Positions 1 through 5,737 of a DNA stretch of 6,624 bases are shown here, in pieces. The notes below the pieces were generated by a model. The model ran no database searches and was not told where the DNA came from. It saw only the letters and a list, made by a program, of their open reading frames with translations. Made by a program: the position numbers and the translations under genes. Source of the stretch: Pseudomonadota bacterium (GTDB taxonomy: Bacteria; Pseudomonadota; Gammaproteobacteria; Burkholderiales; Casimicrobiaceae); the NCBI GenBank assembly GCA_029571495.1, contig JAKPSO010000411.1:1-6624 (forward strand). The letters are read 5' to 3'. Each line of letters begins with the position of its first letter. Position 1 is the stretch's first letter.

Positions 1-859
1 GTGCGTCGAGGTGCGGATCATTCACGACGACGGCGCTTCCACTCGCAGTGCGCGCTGGAGCGACCGCCCAATTGTTGCTACCAACACTAATCGGCGCAAC
101 GAACGAATCCGCAGCAGCGGTCATCACCGCGTCATCGGCCAAGCCCAACCACATCGGCGGCGCCGCGTTCGCTGCGAGCGCAGTCGGTTTGGCGCTTGTG
201 ACAGTGGGCGTTGCGCCCGGCGTGGCACGGTACGTCGGCGGGAACAATTCAGCTGCGCGCTCAGCGCCGAGTTTGTCGATGACTTGTTGCGTGAGGAGTT
301 CCGCTTTGTAGTTCGCGGCTTGGCTCCAGTTCACGAAGTGCAACACGGTAACAATGTCTTCTAGCGACCACGGACTGGCAGTAAATCCCGCGAGCTTGAG
401 TTCCGTCGGCAAATCGGAGGCGTGGTCCGTGATGTACGCGTTGAGTCCTTCTGCGTACCAACTCAAAAATTCGCGCGAGGTCGGCGAGAGTAATTTCGCG
501 TGCCGCTCCGCGTTGCGACGCAAACCGATGCGACGCATTTCGCGGTCGTTGGCGAGTCCCTTTTCACCGATGGCCTCAGACAGCCGCCCCGTCGCCAACG
601 CGCGGTACGCCGTCAGCTGAAAGATGCGCGACTGGGCCGTGACAAAGCCTTGCGCGCGGATCAGGTCGGGCGTGTTTTGCGCGAAAACGTACGGAATGCC
701 ATTGCCGTCGCGCAACACTTCGACGCGATCCTTCAAGGCAGAAAACGTGAGCGAACCCGTTACATTCGGCCCGCGCGCCGCACCGGACACGATCCAAATA
801 CCGGCGGCGATCGCGACCACGACGAGCCCCAGCAATACACGCAAAATCCAACGCACCAT
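1..859 (-). CDS. Penicillin amidase (acylase) family protein, S45 Ntn-hydrolase, C-terminus cut by window edge
   Basis: Members of this family hydrolyse amide bonds of acylated substrates (beta-lactams, acyl-homoserine lactones, other N-acyl compounds) and mature by self-cleavage into alpha and beta chains. The 286 residues visible cover the alpha chain, linker and start of the beta chain. Residues 4-25 are one hydrophobic segment after an Arg, an export signal or membrane anchor, so the enzyme probably acts in the periplasm. Residues 46-60 (VEVLRDGNGIPYVFA) and 71-98 (GFVTAQSRIFQL then GRLSEAIG) match the usual N-terminal blocks, although the common AQDR is AQSR here. The autocleavage site is G260/S261 in GSNNW, making Ser261 the expected nucleophile; NDPHL follows at 280-284. 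The ATG at 859 has a strong Shine-Dalgarno site 8 nt upstream. It lies 78 bp downstream of the ODP-like gene on the same strand. Family is sure; substrate and subfamily cannot be told from this fragment. Confidence 0.93.
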   Translation of the reverse strand, partial: MVRWILRVLLGLVVVAIAAGIWIVSGAARGPNVTGSLTFSALKDRVEVLRDGNGIPYVFAQNTPDLIRAQGFVTAQSRIFQLTAYRALATGRLSEAIGEKGLANDREMRRIGLRRNAERHAKLLSPTSREFLSWYAEGLNAYITDHASDLPTELKLAGFTASPWSLEDIVTVLHFVNWSQAANYKAELLTQQVIDKLGAERAAELFPPTYRATPGATPTVTSAKPTALAANAAPPMWLGLADDAVMTAAADSFVAPISVGSNNWAVAPARTASGSAVVVNDPHLDA

Positions 860-867
860 AACCGCTG

Positions 868-875
868 CCTCCTCC
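868..875 (-). promoter_or_regulatory. Ribosome binding site of the penicillin amidase gene
   Basis: Read on the minus strand this is GGAGGAGG, a near-ideal anti-16S match, 8 nt before the ATG at 859. It supports that start and suggests good translation. An A7 run (877-883) lies just upstream. Confidence 0.75.
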
Positions 876-917
876 GTTTTTTTCGCAGCTTAACGGAAAG
901 GCGGTGGACTTGCTCGG

Positions 918-933
918 AGCGCCAGTGGGCGCT
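918..933 (-). other. Short stem-loop just after the ODP-like stop codon
   Basis: AGCGCC and GGCGCT form a perfect 6-bp stem with a 4-nt loop, starting 5 nt after the stop codon of the ODP-like gene. No T-run follows on the minus strand, so it does not look like an intrinsic terminator. It could protect the 3' end, attenuate read-through into the amidase gene, or be chance in GC-rich DNA. Confidence 0.4.
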
Positions 934-937
934 TCGG

Positions 938-1726
938 CTAAATCTTCGCTTGCGGCAGCGTGTAATTGGCGTCGGTAACAAGATCAACGCCGCAGGAGAG
1001 ATTGTCGATCCAATCGATGAATTGGTCGCACATGGCGCGGCCTTTGAAAAATGGTCCGTGCTGCGGGACGATCATTTCAATATCGAGCTGACGCACCATG
1101 CGCGCCCACAATCGACATACTTTGTTCGACACCATGTAACGACGATGAAAGCCGTCCATGTGTGGAATGTGTTTGTTGAAGTCCTTCACTGCCATGCCAC
1201 AGATCGCTGGCGGCATCAACGACGCGCCCAGGTCGCCCGAGAACAGAATTTTGCTAACAGGGTCGTAGAACTGGAAGTTGCCTTCGGAATGCAGGAAGTG
1301 CGCGGGGATGAGGCTGAGGCTGGATTTTCCGAGGGGCAGAATGCCGCCCTCGTCACGCACGGCCTTGATGCGGCCCTCAGTGCGTGTGCCGGTGCAAAAG
1401 TGCGGCGCGAAGCGCGACCAAATGCTCGAAATCACAAGCTCACATTCGGTACCACTCAACCAGCGCGCGAGCGACGCAATGATGTCCGGATCGGCATGGG
1501 ACGCGAGCACGTAGCGCAGGTGCTTGGGTATCGTGTAGCGCGACATGGTCATGTACAGCGCGCTGTAGGTCATGTTTCCGCCCGGGTCGATCAGCGCAGC
1601 ATCGCCGTTATCCACGACCAAGAATTGGTTCGCCTGTACCGCCTCGGATGGTCCTTCATTGACCAAGTCAGAGAACGAAATGCAGACGTGCTTGCCGTCG
1701 TTGTAAAGCTCGGTGGGGGCAAACAT
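938..1726 (-). CDS. MBL-fold metalloprotein of the ODP / flavodiiron type (oxygen-binding di-iron domain)
   Basis: The 262-residue protein has the metallo-beta-lactamase fold of flavodiiron proteins (FprA, ROO), which bind a non-haem di-iron centre that reduces O2 or NO. Candidate ligands are all present with family spacing: H77, D79 and D81 in SHADPDI, H146 in HFLHSEGNF, D165 in FSGDLG and H223 in VPQHGPFF. In D. gigas ROO the ligands are H79, E81, D83, H146, D165 and H226. Here Glu is replaced by Asp79, and the His after the last Asp is Ile82. The C-terminal flavodoxin domain is absent, so it resembles stand-alone ODP proteins thought to sense or bind O2; this role is inferred. No signal peptide is seen, so it is probably cytoplasmic. 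The frame stays open to 1882, but ATG 1726 has AGGAG 5 nt upstream and begins the homologous region. It is probably co-transcribed with the amidase gene. Confidence 0.88.
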   Translation of the reverse strand: MFAPTELYNDGKHVCISFSDLVNEGPSEAVQANQFLVVDNGDAALIDPGGNMTYSALYMTMSRYTIPKHLRYVLASHADPDIIASLARWLSGTECELVISSIWSRFAPHFCTGTRTEGRIKAVRDEGGILPLGKSSLSLIPAHFLHSEGNFQFYDPVSKILFSGDLGASLMPPAICGMAVKDFNKHIPHMDGFHRRYMVSNKVCRLWARMVRQLDIEMIVPQHGPFFKGRAMCDQFIDWIDNLSCGVDLVTDANYTLPQAKI

Positions 1727-1731
1727 GGTGG

Positions 1732-1736
1732 CTCCT
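1732..1736 (-). promoter_or_regulatory. Ribosome binding site that sets the ODP-like start
   Basis: On the minus strand this reads AGGAG, 5 nt before ATG 1726. It favours the 262-residue protein over the in-frame extension to 1882, whose extra 52 residues show no family similarity and would span the inverted repeat at 1791-1821. Confidence 0.7.
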
Positions 1737-1790
1737 GAAAAAATTTGGGAGACGGCCGGACTCTGCGATGTTTCGCTGCGTCGTGAACGA

Positions 1791-1821
1791 ATGAATCTGG
1801 CTATCGCGCGACCAGATTCAT
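1791..1821. repeat. Perfect 10-bp inverted repeat upstream of the ODP-like gene
   Basis: ATGAATCTGG (1791-1800) and CCAGATTCAT (1812-1821) are exact reverse complements, separated by 11 nt that include the palindrome TCGCGCGA. The repeat lies 65 nt upstream of the ODP-like start. No T-run follows on either strand, so it is not a standard terminator. It could be an operator for a dimeric regulator or a stem-loop in the 5' leader. Confidence 0.7.
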
Positions 1822-1866
1822 CGATATGACAAAAGCATAAGTCGCCAAATTGAGATTCTCGCGTCT

Positions 1867-1881
1867 TGCTGCGTCGCAGCA
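1867..1881. repeat. Near-perfect 15-bp palindrome
   Basis: TGCTGCG and CGCAGCA are exact reverse complements around a single central T. It lies between the ODP-like gene and the rpsF promoter. A dimeric regulator site is possible; function is unknown. Confidence 0.45.
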
Positions 1882-1963
1882 TTTGACGAACATCAAGGCT
1901 TTTCTTAAGGCAAGCTTAACGCCATCTCCCGCGCCGCGCAACGCATGCGAGACAAAATGTCGT

Positions 1964-1993
1964 TTGCCCGCAGGACGGGCTTCGCGCTATAAT
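1964..1993 (+). promoter_or_regulatory. Sigma70 promoter of the rpsF-rpsR-rplI operon
   Basis: The -10 box is a perfect TATAAT at 1988-1993. The -35 box TTGCCC at 1964-1969 matches the consensus at four of six bases, with an 18-bp spacer. Transcription should start near 2000, giving a leader of about 180 nt before rpsF. An inverted repeat GCCCG/CGGGC (1966-1970 and 1976-1980) overlaps the -35 box and the spacer. Confidence 0.8.
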
Positions 1994-2067
1994 TTTTGGC
2001 TCTGCTCCACGGCACATACGCTTTGCGACGGTTGAATTGGCCTATCTGGGTCGGTTTCCGCAACACT

Positions 2068-2102
2068 GCGCTACTAAGAAACGCCGGGGGTCAGTCAAGC
2101 GC
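2068..2102 (+). promoter_or_regulatory. Candidate S6:S18-type leader stem-loop (upstream hairpin)
   Basis: In the rpsF leader, GCGCTACT (2068-2075) can pair with AGT plus AGCGC (2093-2095 and 2098-2102), leaving CA as a bulge. The 17-nt loop carries CCGGGGG, which resembles the conserved CCGGUGG of 16S rRNA near the S18 binding site. Many bacteria have an rpsF leader RNA that binds the S6:S18 complex by mimicking this site, so this is a plausible but unproven example. Its last two bases are shared with the next hairpin, so full forms of both cannot coexist. Confidence 0.4.
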
Positions 2103-2145
2103 TTACATTGAATTTCCTTGCTTCGGCGAGGTTTGCGACGTAAGC
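2101..2145 (+). promoter_or_regulatory. rpsF leader hairpin with UUCG tetraloop
   Basis: The outer stem GCTTAC (2101-2106) pairs exactly with GTAAGC (2140-2145). An inner 6-bp stem, CCTTGC (2116-2121) with GCGAGG (2126-2131), includes one G-U pair and closes a stable C(UUCG)G tetraloop. A large internal loop of 9 and 8 nt separates the stems. It ends 38 nt before the rpsF start, so it leaves the Shine-Dalgarno site free. Either it or the upstream hairpin could be the protein-binding element of the operon leader. Confidence 0.55.
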
Positions 2146-2183
2146 ACACTGTCCACAGATCACTCCACGAAAAGGAAAATGAC

Positions 2184-2555
2184 ATGCGTCATTACGAGAT
2201 CGATTTTATCGTCCATCCGGACCAAAGCGAGCAAGTGCCTACGATGGTTGAGCGTTATCGCTCCCTCGTCACTGGCAAAGGCGGCAAGATTCACCGCCTC
2301 GAAGACTGGGGCCGCCGCCAACTGGCCTACCCAATCAACAAAATCTACAAAGCACACTACGTGTGCATGAACATCGAGATCGACCGCGACACGCTCGTCG
2401 AACTCGAAACCGCGTTCAAATTCAACGACGCCGTGCTGCGCCACCTGACCGTGAAGAAGGACGCTGCTGAAGTCGCGCCCTCCCCCATGATGAGCGGCGA
2501 AAAGTCCAAGAACCTCACCTCCGCTGACGCTGCTGACGTCGCGGCGATTGAATAA
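2184..2555 (+). CDS. rpsF: 30S ribosomal protein bS6
   Basis: bS6 is a small-subunit protein that binds the central domain of 16S rRNA as a heterodimer with bS18. The 123-residue product shows the family blocks: N-terminal strand MRHYEIDFIVHPD, the central LEDWGRRQLAYPINK (residues 39-53) followed by KAHYV, and FKFNDAVLRHLTVK (78-91). The C-terminal tail from about 93 is low in complexity and ends in a single Glu. ATG 2184 has AAAGGA about 7 nt upstream; the frame is open back to 2118, but nothing there is conserved. It is the first gene of the operon and is probably regulated through its structured leader. rpsR follows after 12 nt; the priB gene often found between them in betaproteobacteria is missing. 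Confidence 0.98.
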   Translation: MRHYEIDFIVHPDQSEQVPTMVERYRSLVTGKGGKIHRLEDWGRRQLAYPINKIYKAHYVCMNIEIDRDTLVELETAFKFNDAVLRHLTVKKDAAEVAPSPMMSGEKSKNLTSADAADVAAIE

Positions 2556-2567
2556 GGAGCATGCACC

Positions 2568-2837
2568 ATGGCATTCGGTAAACCAAAATTCAATCAACGC
2601 CCTAAGCGTCCGCCGTCACTCTTCAAACGCAAAAAATTCTGCCGCTTCACGGCAGCAGGCGTCAAAGAGATCGACTACAAAGACATCGACACGTTGAAAG
2701 ACTTCATTCAAGAAAACGGCAAGATCATGCCGGGCCGCGTTACTGGCACCAAAGCCAAGTACCAACGCCAACTGACGGTCGCTATCAACCGCGCGCGCTT
2801 CTTGGCGCTCGTGCCTTACTGCGATCAACACGAATAA
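2568..2837 (+). CDS. rpsR: 30S ribosomal protein bS18
   Basis: bS18 is the partner of bS6 on the platform of the 30S subunit. The 89-residue protein has a basic N-terminal extension (residues 1-23, rich in Lys, Arg and Pro), then the conserved core KKFCRFTAAGVKEIDYKDID and DFIQENGKIMPGRVTGTKAKYQRQL, and ends RARFLALVPYCDQHE. It is somewhat longer than the 75-residue E. coli protein because of the N-terminal extension. Small departures from the commonest sequence are Gly56 (usually Ala in PARxTGT) and Asn74 (usually Lys). GGAG lies 8 nt upstream of ATG 2568, directly after the rpsF stop, so the two genes are probably translationally linked. rplI follows after 21 nt. Confidence 0.98.
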   Translation: MAFGKPKFNQRPKRPPSLFKRKKFCRFTAAGVKEIDYKDIDTLKDFIQENGKIMPGRVTGTKAKYQRQLTVAINRARFLALVPYCDQHE

Positions 2838-2858
2838 GTCGGACGAGGAACATTTATC

Positions 2859-3311
2859 ATGCAAATCATCCTTCTTGAAAAAGTTCTGAACGTCGGCCTG
2901 TTGGGCGACATCGTTAAGGTCAAAGACGGTTACGCACGTAACTTCCTGATCCCGCAAGGCAAAGCCAAGCGCGCCACCGAGAAAAACATTGCGGACCTCG
3001 CGGCCCGTCGTGCTGAACTCGAAAAAGTCGCTGCGGAGAAGCTTGCTGTTCAAACGGCGCTGGGCGAGAAGCTCAACGGCGTTGAACTGAAAATGTCGCA
3101 AAAGGCGGGCGTAGACGGCCGTCTGTTCGGCTCGGTGACCAACGTTGACATCGCTGAAGCATTGCGCGCTCAAGGCTACGAAATCACTAAAGCAATGGTG
3201 CTCATGCCAAACGGCCCGATCAAAGCCATCGGCGAAACCTCGATCAAACTTCAGTTGCACACCGATGTGACGAGCGAGATCAAAGTCGTTGTGATCGCAG
3301 ACAAAGATTAA
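2859..3311 (+). CDS. rplI: 50S ribosomal protein bL9
   Basis: bL9 binds 23S rRNA near the L1 stalk base and affects frame maintenance and fidelity. The 150-residue length is typical. The N-terminal domain carries the family signature at 13-40: GLLGDIVKVKDGYARNFL followed by IPQGKAKRAT. A charged helix of about residues 41-75 links it to the C-terminal domain (about 78-150), which includes GVDGRLFGSVT at 84-94. GAGGA lies 9 nt before ATG 2859. It is the last gene of the operon: a strong intrinsic terminator follows 17 nt after the stop. In many relatives dnaB comes next, but here an unrelated alpha/beta hydrolase does. Confidence 0.98.
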   Translation: MQIILLEKVLNVGLLGDIVKVKDGYARNFLIPQGKAKRATEKNIADLAARRAELEKVAAEKLAVQTALGEKLNGVELKMSQKAGVDGRLFGSVTNVDIAEALRAQGYEITKAMVLMPNGPIKAIGETSIKLQLHTDVTSEIKVVVIADKD

Positions 3312-3328
3312 TTTCTTTCGCTGCCTCG

Positions 3329-3368
3329 AAAAAACCCGCCAAGGGGCAACCCCGGCGGGTTTTTTCTT
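3329..3368 (+). terminator. Rho-independent terminator of the rpsF-rpsR-rplI operon
   Basis: CCCGCC (3335-3340) pairs with GGCGGG (3354-3359). Inside, after a two-A bulge, GGGG pairs with CCCC around a CAA loop. An A6 run before and a T6 run after (3360-3365) extend the stem and supply the U-tract. Because of the A-run it could also work on the minus strand, though no minus-strand gene ends here. Confidence 0.95.
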
Positions 3369-3383
3369 GCCGACAGTATCGCA

Positions 3384-4241
3384 ATGACACTCAGGTCTAT
3401 TGCACACAACAAGAATATGCACTCCGCGTTCCACATCACGTTCTTGCACGCGAACGGGTATCCGTCGGGCGTGTATCGCCAGTTCTTCGAAGCGCTACGC
3501 GCGCACGCCACGGTCGACGCGCCAGAAATCCTCGAGTCTGCTCCGGACTGTCCAGCGAAAAAGCGTTGGCCGCTGATGCTGGAGCAGGTATCGCATCGCA
3601 TGCGCAAATCTCCCTCGGCGACGGCTGCGCGCGCGAGTAAGCGTTTGCCGCACGTGCTGGTCGGCCACTCGATGGGTGGCTACATCGCGCTGCAGGCCGC
3701 CGCGCGGCACCCGGAACATGTCAGTCACGTGGTGCTCATCGATTCGCCAATCCCCACGGGATGGCGCGCACAGCTCTTGAGTTTTTCGCAACTCACGGGC
3801 CTCGCCTACAAGGCTGGGCCAGCGCCGATTGCAGCGCGACGTCGTGATACTTGGCCGTCACGCCAAGCGGCTCACAACTTTTTCGCGGAGAAAGCCTTCG
3901 TCAAACGCTGGGCACCGGGCGTGCTCGACGACTTCATTGCGCACGCACTTATCGACACCGAAGCCGGCGTCGCGCTGCGCGTTCCACGTGACGTCGAACG
4001 AGACATTTACGCGCACATCACGCACCGCTCCGCGCGCATGGCGCTAGGCCGGCTACAGCGTCGTGGCATTCCCGTGAGTTTCATTTCGGGGGAGCACTCA
4101 GAAGAAATGCGAATGGCCGGAGCGCCCGCCAACGCGCGCCTATTCGCACCGCGTTTTCAACGTCTGCCGCATGGCCACCTGATCCCACTCGAAGCGCCGC
4201 AGGCCTGCGCCGACGCCGTGCTGCACGCGCTCATCGTCTAG
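3384..4241 (+). CDS. Alpha/beta hydrolase fold protein
   Basis: A serine hydrolase of the alpha/beta fold with unknown substrate; an esterase or lipase-like role is only an inference. Visible features are HANG at 22-25 (oxyanion-hole region after the first core strand), the nucleophile elbow GHSMGG at 94-99 with Ser96, and GHLIPLE at 264-270 with His265 as the likely catalytic His. The usual catalytic Asp after the strand VSFISGEH (231-238) is not present; Ser239, Glu237, Glu240 or Asp120 stand nearby instead. A basic cap-like region spans about 125-215. No signal peptide is seen. The start is uncertain: ATG 3384 gives 285 residues, ATG 3417 gives 274 and leaves more room for a promoter after the rplI terminator. 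Neither has a good Shine-Dalgarno site. Its stop overlaps the convergent transporter gene by 4 bp. Confidence 0.87.
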   Translation: MTLRSIAHNKNMHSAFHITFLHANGYPSGVYRQFFEALRAHATVDAPEILESAPDCPAKKRWPLMLEQVSHRMRKSPSATAARASKRLPHVLVGHSMGGYIALQAAARHPEHVSHVVLIDSPIPTGWRAQLLSFSQLTGLAYKAGPAPIAARRRDTWPSRQAAHNFFAEKAFVKRWAPGVLDDFIAHALIDTEAGVALRVPRDVERDIYAHITHRSARMALGRLQRRGIPVSFISGEHSEEMRMAGAPANARLFAPRFQRLPHGHLIPLEAPQACADAVLHALIV

Positions 4242-5737
4242 CCCGCAACGTCTGGCGTTGGCCGCACACGGAGCTGCCACGCCGCCACAATCGCGAGCGA
4301 ACACGTGACGGCGAGCATGATGAAAACGTCATCAAACGCATCGAGCCGCGCTGCGCTGGTCGCTGCTTTGGTCAACGAATCGCCATGCACCGCGACGCGC
4401 CACTCTAGCGCGATGCCACACAGGCTTACACCCGCTGCGCCGCCGAGCATCCGCACGAAATTGATCACGCTCGAGCCCTGAGAAATCAACCCTTTCTCCA
4501 CGCCACGCATCGACCCGATGTTGAGCGACGGCAAGATGAAACCCAAGCCAATACGACCAACGATAGCCCACACGACAAGCCACAGCAATCGCGTATCGAG
4601 ATTGACCGCCACCATCAAGGCGAACGACGCCGACAACAACACCAAGCCAATACTCACGAGCCAGTACGTCGGATACTTGTCAGCCAAGCGACCGACGACT
4701 GAAATGGTGACTGCCAGTACCAATCCGGCAGGCAACAATATCATCCCGACGTAGGATGGCGACAGGGCGAGCCCTTGCTGCATGAACACCGGCAGCAAAT
4801 ACGTCGAACCGAACAGCGCCGTGCCATAAATGAAGGCCACCACGCTGCCCATCGCAAACTGTGGGTAGCGGAACAGATCAAAGCTCATGAGCGGCGCCGC
4901 TGTAAGCGGAATTTGCTCGATCGGCAAAGTACCGATCCGACGCGCCACGCGCCGCTCCCACGCCACGAACGCGCCGAAGGCAGCGAGCGCCGTCGACAAA
5001 AGCGCCACCGCCAACAGCCCGCCGCCGCCGTGCAGTTGAACCAGCCCGTTCAACAAACAGAGCGTACCGACTGTCGCAAGGCCAAGGCCGACCCAGTCAA
5101 GTGGTGCGCTGTGCGGATCTGCCGCGAGGCCGCCGGGCGCAGTGGTCGGCACGAATTTGTGCGCGAGCCACATTGATGCCAGACAAAACGGAACGACCAT
5201 AAAGAATATCGACCGCCACCCGAACAGGTCGACGAGCACGCCGCCAATACTCGGCCCGATGGCCGGCGCGAGCACCACGCCCGTGCCAAACATACCGCTG
5301 GCGCGGCCCTGCTCCGAGGGGTCAAATGCGCGCAGAATGATGATCGCGGGGATGGGTTGTACAACGCCCGCTGCGAGTCCCTCGAACACGCGAGCCGCGA
5401 GCACAAGGTAGTACTCGCTCGACAAGCCGCCGGCGATGCCGCCCACCATGAGCATCCACACACAAATCAGGTACGTTCGCCGATATCCGAAGCGCCCGAG
5501 GAGCCACGGCGTCGTTAGCATCGACACCGTCATCGCCACCATGAAGGCAGAACTAACCCATTGCGCGCGCTCTTGGCCAAGCGTGAAGTGACGGCTCATG
5601 TCCGGGATGGCAACGTTGACAATCGTCGAGGACATCACCGAGGCCATCGTCCCGACCATCACAGCCAACAGCAGGTACCAGCGGTGCCGCGCCCCGTAAC
5701 GCGCTTGCAATCCCGCGAGTGTGCTGTCGTTGTTCAT
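4238..5737 (-). CDS. MFS transporter, DHA2 family (EmrB/QacA type, 14 membrane helices)
   Basis: An inner-membrane transporter of the drug:H+ antiporter DHA2 family, probably exporting drugs or other small molecules by proton exchange; substrate unknown. The 499-residue length and about 14 hydrophobic segments fit. Motifs seen: STIVNVAIP (37-45, helix 1), GRFGYRRTYL (81-90, motif A), R116 to G120 in RVFEG (motif B), and GTGVVLAPAIGPSIGG (151-166, motif C of exporters). A cytoplasmic or periplasmic loop lies near 195-213 and another near 260-285. The acidic residue usual in helix 1 (LDxTIVNVALP) is Ser36 here. ATG 5737 is chosen; the frame is open to a TTG at 5824, but the extra residues are not family-like. 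The start lacks a clear Shine-Dalgarno site. No EmrA-like adaptor gene is in the window. Confidence 0.93.
   Translation of the reverse strand: MNNDSTLAGLQARYGARHRWYLLLAVMVGTMASVMSSTIVNVAIPDMSRHFTLGQERAQWVSSAFMVAMTVSMLTTPWLLGRFGYRRTYLICVWMLMVGGIAGGLSSEYYLVLAARVFEGLAAGVVQPIPAIIILRAFDPSEQGRASGMFGTGVVLAPAIGPSIGGVLVDLFGWRSIFFMVVPFCLASMWLAHKFVPTTAPGGLAADPHSAPLDWVGLGLATVGTLCLLNGLVQLHGGGGLLAVALLSTALAAFGAFVAWERRVARRIGTLPIEQIPLTAAPLMSFDLFRYPQFAMGSVVAFIYGTALFGSTYLLPVFMQQGLALSPSYVGMILLPAGLVLAVTISVVGRLADKYPTYWLVSIGLVLLSASFALMVAVNLDTRLLWLVVWAIVGRIGLGFILPSLNIGSMRGVEKGLISQGSSVINFVRMLGGAAGVSLCGIALEWRVAVHGDSLTKAATSAARLDAFDDVFIMLAVTCSLAIVAAWQLRVRPTPDVAG

Larger units (their letters stand above)
1727..1963. other. 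Divergent intergenic region between the ODP-like gene and the rpsF promoter
   Basis: No protein-coding gene is supported here; the open frames lack a Shine-Dalgarno site and any family signature. It should hold the minus-strand promoter of the ODP-like gene, but I see no convincing -35/-10 pair: the best is a weak TTGGCG with TATCGA 16 nt downstream on the minus strand. It carries several inverted repeats: 1791-1821, 1867-1881 and a small TTAAG/CTTAA pair near 1904-1918. Their clustering fits operator or leader elements. Confidence 0.5.

Noticed and set aside
918..933. Intrinsic terminator after the ODP-like gene
   Set aside because: The 6-bp stem is real but no T-run follows on the minus strand, so it is listed only as a stem-loop.
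500..1738. Long plus-strand open frame of 412 codons
   Set aside because: It runs antisense to the amidase and ODP-like genes, has a composition rich in Arg, His and Ala with no domain, and no ribosome binding site. Both minus-strand genes have clear family motifs.
1727..1882. N-terminal extension of the ODP-like protein to 1882
   Set aside because: The 52 extra residues are not family-like and would span the inverted repeat at 1791-1821, while ATG 1726 has AGGAG at a good distance.
2616..3449. Minus-strand open frame of 277 codons opposite rpsR and rplI
   Set aside because: It is a shadow of two certain ribosomal protein genes and crosses the operon terminator.
4246..4260. Possible terminator stem CAACG/CGTTG after the hydrolase gene
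   Set aside because: Only 5 bp, with no following T-run, and it is inside the coding end of the transporter gene.
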